Assembly (NCBI RefSeq): GCF_036013525.1
Contig: NZ_CP107853.1
Coordinates: 372,001 to 436,000, forward strand
Length of the DNA stretch: 64,000 nt
Direction of reading: 5' to 3'
Origin: Nonomuraea sp. NBC_00507
GTDB lineage: Bacteria > Actinomycetota > Actinomycetes > Streptosporangiales > Streptosporangiaceae
Made by a program: the position numbers and the translations under genes. Below are positions 58,727 to 64,000 of this stretch, in pieces (the first letter of the stretch is position 1; every line of letters begins with the position of its first letter). Under the pieces are notes generated by a model. It searched no databases. It was not told where the DNA came from and saw only the letters and a list, made by a program, of their open reading frames with translations.

Positions 58727-59854
58727 ATGCGGTTCGTTCTTCTCGGCGCGGGTGTGTTCGCTCTCTCGCTGCCCGTCCTGCACGGGCAGGCCGGGGTGCC
58801 GTCGAGTCTCCCCCTCCCGGTGCTGGCGGCCGTCGCCACGGCGGCGGGGCTGGCCGCCTGGTGGGCGCGGCGGTCCTGGTGGCCGCTGGCCGCCGTGGGC
58901 GCCGTCACGTACGCGTGGCTGGTGATGTGGCCGCCGCTGCTGATCGCCTCCTACTACGCCGGCCGCTCGTTGAGCGGGAGGCGCCACATCGCCGCCTACC
59001 TCGGCGGCTGCCTCGGGGTGTGCGGGATCTCCGCGCTGGTCGGCGAGTGGCAGGACGGTCTGCGGGAGATCCTGACCGCGGGCTTGGGCAACGCGCTGTT
59101 CATGGCGCTGGCCGTGATCGGGCTGCCGTTCGCGCTCGGCCTCTGGGTACGCGCCCGCGTCGAGGTCCAGCGGCGCGCGGAACGCGAGCAGGTCATGCGG
59201 GCCGAACAGGCCAGGGCACAGGAGCGGGCCAGGATCGCCAGGGAAATGCACGACGTCGTCGCGCACCGGGTCTCGTTGATCGTGCTGCACGCCGGTGCCC
59301 TGGAGGTGCGGGCGGCCGACGAGGAGACCGTGCGGACGGCCGCCATGATCGGTGGGATCGGGCGGGAGGCGCTGGCCAACCTGCGTGACGTGCTCGGCGT
59401 GCTGCGCTCGTCCGCGACGGACACCGAGCCGCCGCCCACGCTCGCGGACCTCGACCGGCTGCTCGACCAGTCCAGAGCGCTCGGCATCGCGGTGACCAGG
59501 CACGACGAGGGCGAGGAGCGGGCCATGGAGCCGACGGTGGAGCGGACCGCGTACCGGGTGGTCCAGGAGGCGCTCACCAACGTGCACAAGCATGCCGGGG
59601 ACGCTCGCACGGACGTGCGCATCCGCTACGGCGCCGGCGAGCTGGAGGTGGAGGTGCGCAACCAGGCGTCGCAGTCGCCGCGCCAGGAGCTTCCAGGCGC
59701 GGGCTGGGGGCTCGTGGGGCTGCGCGAGCGGGTCGAGCTGCTCGGCGGCACGTTGCGCACCAGCGCCCAGGACGGCGGCGGCTTCCTGGTCAGCGCGAGG
59801 ATCCCGGCGAGCGGGGCGGCGCTCCCGGTGACCGGCGACCGGCGGCCGGCATGA
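58727..59854 (+). CDS. NarL-type sensor histidine kinase
   Basis: 375 aa. Four or five membrane helices in the first 145 residues, then HisKA_3 with AREMHDVVAHRVSLIVLHAG (phospho-His), and HATPase ending GWGLVGLRERVELLGGTL. Its stop overlaps the response-regulator start by 4 bp. Confidence 0.92.
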   Translation: MRFVLLGAGVFALSLPVLHGQAGVPSSLPLPVLAAVATAAGLAAWWARRSWWPLAAVGAVTYAWLVMWPPLLIASYYAGRSLSGRRHIAAYLGGCLGVCGISALVGEWQDGLREILTAGLGNALFMALAVIGLPFALGLWVRARVEVQRRAEREQVMRAEQARAQERARIAREMHDVVAHRVSLIVLHAGALEVRAADEETVRTAAMIGGIGREALANLRDVLGVLRSSATDTEPPPTLADLDRLLDQSRALGIAVTRHDEGEERAMEPTVERTAYRVVQEALTNVHKHAGDARTDVRIRYGAGELEVEVRNQASQSPRQELPGAGWGLVGLRERVELLGGTLRTSAQDGGGFLVSARIPASGAALPVTGDRRPA

Positions 59855-60498
59855 TCAGGGTGCTCGTGGTCGACGACGAGGAGCTCGTACGGTCGGGGCT
59901 GCGGCTGATCCTGGAGGCGGCCGGCGATATCGCGGTCGTCGGCGAGGCCCGCGACGGGGCGGAAGCGGTGTCGGCGGCGGACCGGCTGCGGCCCGAGGTC
60001 GTGCTGATGGACGTGCGCATGCCGGGCATGGACGGCCTGACCGCCGCCGCGCGCCTGCTGTCCCGCCCCGGCGCGCCCAAGCTGGTGATGCTGACGACGT
60101 TCGACCTGGACGAGTACGTGCACGAGGCGCTCCGCCTGGGCGCGGTCGGGTTCCTGCTCAAGGACACCCCGCCGAGGGAACTGGCCGCCGCCGTCCGCAC
60201 GGTCGCCGGCGGCCAGGCCATGCTCTCCCCCTCGGTCACCAAACGCCTGATCGCCTCGTACGCGGACCGCGCGCCCTCCCGCGCCGAGACCGCCCGCAAA
60301 CACCTGGCCACGCTCACCGGCCGCGAGGAGGACGTGATCAGGGCGCTGGCCCGAGGCCTGTCCAACGCCGAGATCGGCCGCACGCTGCACCTGACGGAGG
60401 CCACGGTGAAGGCGCACGTCAGCCGCGTGCTGGCCAAGCTGGGCCTGGCCAACCGCGTCCAGGCGGCCATCCTGGTCCATGACGCCGACCTGGGCTGA
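59851..60498 (+). CDS. NarL/LuxR-type response regulator
   Basis: 215 aa. Receiver with DDEE near the start, phospho-Asp in VVLMDVRMPGMDGL, Lys in FLLKDTPP; HTH ALARGLSNAEIGRTLHLTEA then TVKAHVSRVLAKLG. Partner of the kinase at 58727. Confidence 0.93.
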   Translation: MIRVLVVDDEELVRSGLRLILEAAGDIAVVGEARDGAEAVSAADRLRPEVVLMDVRMPGMDGLTAAARLLSRPGAPKLVMLTTFDLDEYVHEALRLGAVGFLLKDTPPRELAAAVRTVAGGQAMLSPSVTKRLIASYADRAPSRAETARKHLATLTGREEDVIRALARGLSNAEIGRTLHLTEATVKAHVSRVLAKLGLANRVQAAILVHDADLG

Positions 60499-60502
60499 CC
60501 GT

Positions 60503-61471
60503 CTACATCGTGATCAGGCCGAAGACGGCGATGCACAGCGCCATGCACGCCACCATCACCAACGCGCCCGCGATGTTCGTGAAGACCGAGCCGCCTCCGC
60601 TGGGCGACAGCCAGGACGTGAAGGTTCTGTTGACGAGCGGCATCATCAGCCACGTGAGGATGGAGACGCTCAAGCCGTTGCTGATGAACATGGCGAGGTA
60701 TCCGGGCAGGCGCACCGCCTCGAACGCGCGGCCCACCGTCAGATTCAGGATCATCACCGTGGGATAGAGGCCCAGCAGCACGGACATGGCCTGCTTCCAG
60801 TTGGGCGGGGGTTCTCGCGCCGTCTCGCCGTTGAACCGGAACCAGCCGCTGAACGCCGACTTGACCGTACGCACGTCGAAGTCGGCGAAGTAGTGGCGCC
60901 CCTCGTCCAGGAGTTTCCTGCGGGTGTCTGACTCGAGCCAGGCGTCGAGGTGCTCCCGGGTGTCGTAGCGGAACATGACGACCCAGTGCTCCTGGACACC
61001 CGGCACGGGTTCGAACGCTTCGAACCCCAGGAATCCGGGGAACTTCTCCTGCGTCTTGCGCACCTTGTCCTGCCAGCGCTGGAAATCACGCTCACGCCCC
61101 GGCCGCACGTTGTGGGAGATCACTGCCGTGACCGCCTCCCTCGTCGGCGGCTCCCCTGCCAGGATCTCCAGTTCCGAGGGCTTCTCCAGCAGCGGGCGAA
61201 CCTCCTCGAGCAGTCTTCTTCGCGTTTCCGAATCCAGCCACCCGGTCAATTCGGCGGTGCTCGAGAAGCGGAACACGACCACCCAGACATCCTGCTCACC
61301 AGGAATTGGCGGATAAACGTCCGAGCCCTGACAACCAGGAAAGGAGCGCATGGTGTCATTTATCTTCTGCTGCCAGCGCCGATAGTCCGCCTCGCGGCCT
61401 TCGCGGACTTTCGAGGAGATCACCACGGTGGCGACGCCGCCTCCAGGTCCGCGGTGCGCATAAGGCTTCAC
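60503..61471 (-). CDS. dual ABM-domain membrane protein
   Basis: 322 aa. Two antibiotic-biosynthesis-monooxygenase domains: VATVVISSKVREGREADYRR...FPGCQGSDV (about 13-105) and AVTAVISHNVRPGRERDFQR...FPGFLGFEAF (about 110-205), then a linker and three membrane helices (LGLYPTVMILNLTVGRAF; LPGYLAMFISNGLSVSILTW; NIAGALVMVACMALCIAVFG). The membrane anchor suggests a quinone or lipid substrate. Fold gives no catalytic certainty. Confidence 0.85.
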   Translation of the reverse strand: MKPYAHRGPGGGVATVVISSKVREGREADYRRWQQKINDTMRSFPGCQGSDVYPPIPGEQDVWVVVFRFSSTAELTGWLDSETRRRLLEEVRPLLEKPSELEILAGEPPTREAVTAVISHNVRPGRERDFQRWQDKVRKTQEKFPGFLGFEAFEPVPGVQEHWVVMFRYDTREHLDAWLESDTRRKLLDEGRHYFADFDVRTVKSAFSGWFRFNGETAREPPPNWKQAMSVLLGLYPTVMILNLTVGRAFEAVRLPGYLAMFISNGLSVSILTWLMMPLVNRTFTSWLSPSGGGSVFTNIAGALVMVACMALCIAVFGLITM

Positions 61472-61582
61472 CTGGGCAAGTGTAGTCCAGGGCGTCCAGG
61501 GAAGAAATGCGGCAATGAATCCACCATAACGGTTGATCAGGGTCGAAATTTCAGTTGTATTTTACCTGCCGGAGGTCATCAA

Positions 61583-62149
61583 ATGACACCCAAGGATTTC
61601 ATGGCCGAAGCCGTACGGCTCGCCACCGAGTCAGTGACTCATGGTTGGGGCGGCCCGTTCGGCGCGGTCATCGTCAGGGACGGCGAAATTGTGGCCCGCG
61701 GCCAGAATCGTGTCCTCCTCACCGGCGATCCGACCGCGCACGGCGAAGTCGAGGCGATCCGCAAGGCCATTCAGGTCCTCAATCCGCAGGCACCCTCCGT
61801 CCCGGAGGAACACCAGAACGAGTCGACACTCGAGCTCGTGCCACGCCCCGCGGGGTCACCTGACCCGCTGCCCGAGCGGGCCAGGATGCTCATGGGCTGT
61901 TCGCTCTACACGAGCGGCTATCCCTGCCCCATGTGCATGAGCGCCATCTACTGGTCAAGGATCGACGCCGTGCACTTCAGCGCGGACCTGGAGGCGACCC
62001 GGAAGATCGGCTTCGACGACGCCTTCCAGTACGAAGACTTCACGAAACCCTACGATCAGCGCAAGATCGAGCTGGATCAAATACATCCCGAGCTCGGCGC
62101 CCAAGCGTACGCGACCTGGGCGAACAAGCCCGACCATCACCCCTACTGA
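61583..62149 (+). CDS. nucleoside/guanine deaminase family protein
   Basis: 188 aa from the ATG at 61583 (GGAGGTCATCAA upstream). CDA fold: HGEVEAIRKAIQ (HxE zinc/catalytic) and YPCPMCMSAIYWSRID (PCxxC), FSADLEATRKIGFDD. Similar to guanine deaminases; the TxHGE form replaces the usual HAE. Zinc hydrolytic deaminase of a purine-like base. Convergent with the ABC gene (7-bp overlap). Confidence 0.88.
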   Translation: MTPKDFMAEAVRLATESVTHGWGGPFGAVIVRDGEIVARGQNRVLLTGDPTAHGEVEAIRKAIQVLNPQAPSVPEEHQNESTLELVPRPAGSPDPLPERARMLMGCSLYTSGYPCPMCMSAIYWSRIDAVHFSADLEATRKIGFDDAFQYEDFTKPYDQRKIELDQIHPELGAQAYATWANKPDHHPY

Positions 62150-63150
62150 ACGACAGCGTCCGCGTAGTAGCAGGCTGCCTGCGCCTCGGACACCGCGGGC
62201 AGGATGGCCAGCGGCTCCGCCCGGCACTTGGCGTCCACCTCAGCCTCGGCCGCTCGCCCGGAGGCGAGCACCTGACAGCGGGCGTGGAAGCGGCAGCCGC
62301 CGGGGATCCGCGTCGGGTCCGGCGGCTCGCCGGTCAGCACGACCCGCTCGGGAGACTCGGGCAACACCGACATCAGCGCCTGCGTGTACGGATGCCGCGG
62401 CGCGGTCAGCACCTGCTCGACAGGCCCGGATTCGACGATCCTGCCCAGGTACATCACGGCCACCCGGTCCGCGATGTTCCAGGCCAGCCCCAGGTCGTGG
62501 GTGACGACCAGCGCCGACAACCCCAGATCCTCCCGCAGCTTGAGCAGCAGGGCCAGGATCTCGCCACGCACAGAGGCGTCGAGCGAGGCCACCGGCTCGT
62601 CGGCCACCAGCACCTTCGGGTTCAGCGCCAGCGCGCCCGCGATCACCACGCGTTGCCGCTGCCCGCCGGACAGCTCGTGCGGGTAGCGCAGGAAGAACCG
62701 GTCAGGCGGCCGCAGCCCCGCCCTGGACAGCGCCGTGGCCACGACCTCCCGCTCGTCCGGCAGGCCGTGGATGCGCGGGCCCTCGGCGACGGCCTCGTAC
62801 ACCGTGTGACGGGGGTTGAGCGACCCCGTCGGGTCCTGCAGGACGAGTTGCACCTGCCGGCGGTAGGCCTTGAGCGCCTTGGAGGAGTAATCCAGCGCGG
62901 CGCCGCCGTAGCGGACCTCGCCGGAGGTAGGGCGTTCGAGGCCGAGCAAGGTGCGCGCCAGCGTGGTCTTGCCGCAGCCGGACTCGCCGACCAGCGCCAC
63001 GATCTCGCCCTCGCCGATCGCGAGGTTCACGCCGTCCACGGCACGGGCGCGGCGGCCGCGGGAGGCGAAATCGACGTGCAGGTCACGGGCTTCCAGCAAG
63101 GTCGGCCGCGTCGTCGAGACCGCCTCGGCGGCGGTCTGCGTCTCTGTCAT
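62143..63150 (-). CDS. oligopeptide ABC transporter ATP-binding protein (DppF/OppF type)
   Basis: 335 aa, ATG overlapping the previous gene stop by 4 bp. Walker A GESGCGKTTLA, signature [15 protein letters not shown], Walker B VLVADEPVASLD, H-loop VVTHDLG; C-terminal oligo_HPY Cys motif CRFHARC. Energises uptake of peptides or similar with the 63147 subunit. Confidence 0.93.
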   Translation of the reverse strand: MTETQTAAEAVSTTRPTLLEARDLHVDFASRGRRARAVDGVNLAIGEGEIVALVGESGCGKTTLARTLLGLERPTSGEVRYGGAALDYSSKALKAYRRQVQLVLQDPTGSLNPRHTVYEAVAEGPRIHGLPDEREVVATALSRAGLRPPDRFFLRYPHELSGGQRQRVVIAGALALNPKVLVADEPVASLDASVRGEILALLLKLREDLGLSALVVTHDLGLAWNIADRVAVMYLGRIVESGPVEQVLTAPRHPYTQALMSVLPESPERVVLTGEPPDPTRIPGGCRFHARCQVLASGRAAEAEVDAKCRAEPLAILPAVSEAQAACYYADAVVQ

Positions 63151-64000
63151 GAGGCCTCCTGTACGTGCACGCAGGCCGCGGTACGGCCCTTGCCGGCCGC
63201 CCAGAGCTCCACGTCCATGGTCGCGCACTCCTCCAGCGCGACCGGGCAGCGCGGGTGGAACGAGCAGCCGGTCGGCAGCTGCATCGGGTCGGGCGGGTCG
63301 CCGCCGAGCCCCTTGGGCGCCAGCCGCGACGCCGGGTCCCCGACCGTCGGGAACGCCGCGGCGAGGGCCCGGCTGTAGGGGTGCTTGGCGTCGTGGAAGA
63401 CCTCGTGCGAGGGGCCGTGTTCGACGACGCGGCCCGCGTACATGACCGCGAGCTGGTCGCACACGTCGGCGAGCACCGACAGGTCGTGCGAGATCATGAT
63501 CAGTGAGATGTCGTGCTGGGCCACCAGGTCCTTGATCAGCGTGAGGACCTGGGCCTGGACCATCACGTCGAGCGCGGTGGTCGGCTCGTCGGCGATGATC
63601 AGCCGGGGCGAGCAGGCCAGCGCCATCGCGATCATCACGCGCTGCCGCTGCCCGCCTGACAGCTCGTGCGGGTAGCTGCGGGCCCGCCAGGCCGGCAGGC
63701 CGACCTGTTCGAGCAGCTCGGTGACGCGCTTGCGAGCGGCGTCCGGCTTGGCCAGGTTGTGCACGAGCAGCGGCTCGGCGATCTGGTCGCCGATCCTGCG
63801 CACCGGGTTGAGCCCGTGCTGGGCTCCCTGGAACACGATCGAGGCCTCCGCCCAGCGCACCGCCCGCATGCGGCCCCACTTCATGGCGAGGATGTCATCA
63901 CCGTCGAGCAGGATCCGGCCGCCGACGCGCGCGTCCCGGGGCAGGAGCCGGAGCAGCGCCATGGCCAGCGTCGACTTGCCGGATCCCGACTCGCCGGCGA
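63147..64000 (-). CDS. oligopeptide ABC transporter ATP-binding protein (DppD/OppD type), 5' end beyond window
   Basis: Partial; the reading frame continues past base 64000. Visible are Walker [16 protein letters not shown] near the window end, signature [15 protein letters not shown], Walker [15 protein letters not shown]-loop MISHDLS and the C-terminal oligo_HPY motif [14 protein letters not shown]. Pair of the 62143 gene; permease and binding-protein genes are expected upstream of it, outside the window. Confidence 0.93.
   Translation of the reverse strand, partial: AGESGSGKSTLAMALLRLLPRDARVGGRILLDGDDILAMKWGRMRAVRWAEASIVFQGAQHGLNPVRRIGDQIAEPLLVHNLAKPDAARKRVTELLEQVGLPAWRARSYPHELSGGQRQRVMIAMALACSPRLIIADEPTTALDVMVQAQVLTLIKDLVAQHDISLIMISHDLSVLADVCDQLAVMYAGRVVEHGPSHEVFHDAKHPYSRALAAAFPTVGDPASRLAPKGLGGDPPDPMQLPTGCSFHPRCPVALEECATMDVELWAAGKGRTAACVHVQEAS

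Noticed and set aside
60950..61582. long N-terminal extension of the deaminase frame
   Set aside because: Antisense to the ABM-domain gene; the ATG at 61583 has a strong ribosome site.

Overview
The window is high-GC actinomycete DNA. It has mycothiol genes (mshD and a mycothiol-type isomerase), SARP/BTAD and LAL-type LuxR regulators, many GTG and TTG starts, and an actinomycete integrative and conjugative element (AICE). Protein style suggests Streptosporangiales, perhaps Nonomuraea-like; that placement is inference, not a measurement.

Layout. (1) 1-16.9 kb: a secreted S8 protease fused to a PQQ-like propeller, divergent from a LAL LuxR regulator with an in-frame TTA codon; a run of small enzymes (GNAT, Nudix, P-loop kinase, VOC, GNAT) beside an orphan integrase tail at 9.2 kb; a secreted alginate-lyase/FG-GAP protein; a SARP-NB-ARC-TPR regulator; a DUF418 membrane protein. 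(2) 16.9-34.4 kb: a tandem array of integrated elements stacked on one tRNA-Gly(CCC) gene (34332-34402). Five attachment-site copies (A 17476, B 20340, C 22237, D 23132, E 34331) separate four intervals. A-B, B-C and C-D are decayed remnants, each retaining a toxin-antitoxin-type pair (HigBA-like, a broken VapBC-like pair plus MazEF-like, DUF433/DUF5615). D-E (about 11.2 kb) looks like an intact pSAM2-like AICE: secreted protein, IS scrap, inositol-monophosphatase-like gene, DUF5919 regulator, two small proteins, GntR repressor, Pra-like activator, small genes, FtsK/TraB translocase, RepSA-like initiator, Xis, Int, attR in the tRNA. (3) 34.5-64 kb: chromosomal genes, namely dCTP deaminase, a candidate PHO box with a PhoU-like/Pit phosphate operon, mshD, a secreted 5'-nucleotidase, an S66 peptidase, an orphan histidine kinase, transporters, an alkyl sulfatase, HAD, PRPP synthetase-like, SDR, several TetR-linked redox genes, a NarL-type two-component pair, a dual ABM membrane protein, a deaminase and two oligopeptide-ABC ATPases (the last cut by the window end).

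How the parts work together. In the AICE the GntR protein probably represses itself and the pra operon through related operators at 27206 and 28418-28439. Pra-like activation would then turn on rep-xis-int (translationally coupled, 31101-34225) and the TraB pump. The DUF5919 gene is divergent from the mini zinc-finger gene across a GAGAC operator cluster. The older intervals share the att core, the 11-bp arm repeats and, in three cases, the integrase C-terminal codons, so they look like earlier members of the same lineage. A degraded second copy of the AICE phosphatase gene in interval A-B suggests that gene is part of the element backbone. Elsewhere, a TetR with a near-perfect 40-bp operator controls an azoreductase/SMR operon that has been gutted by internal deletions.
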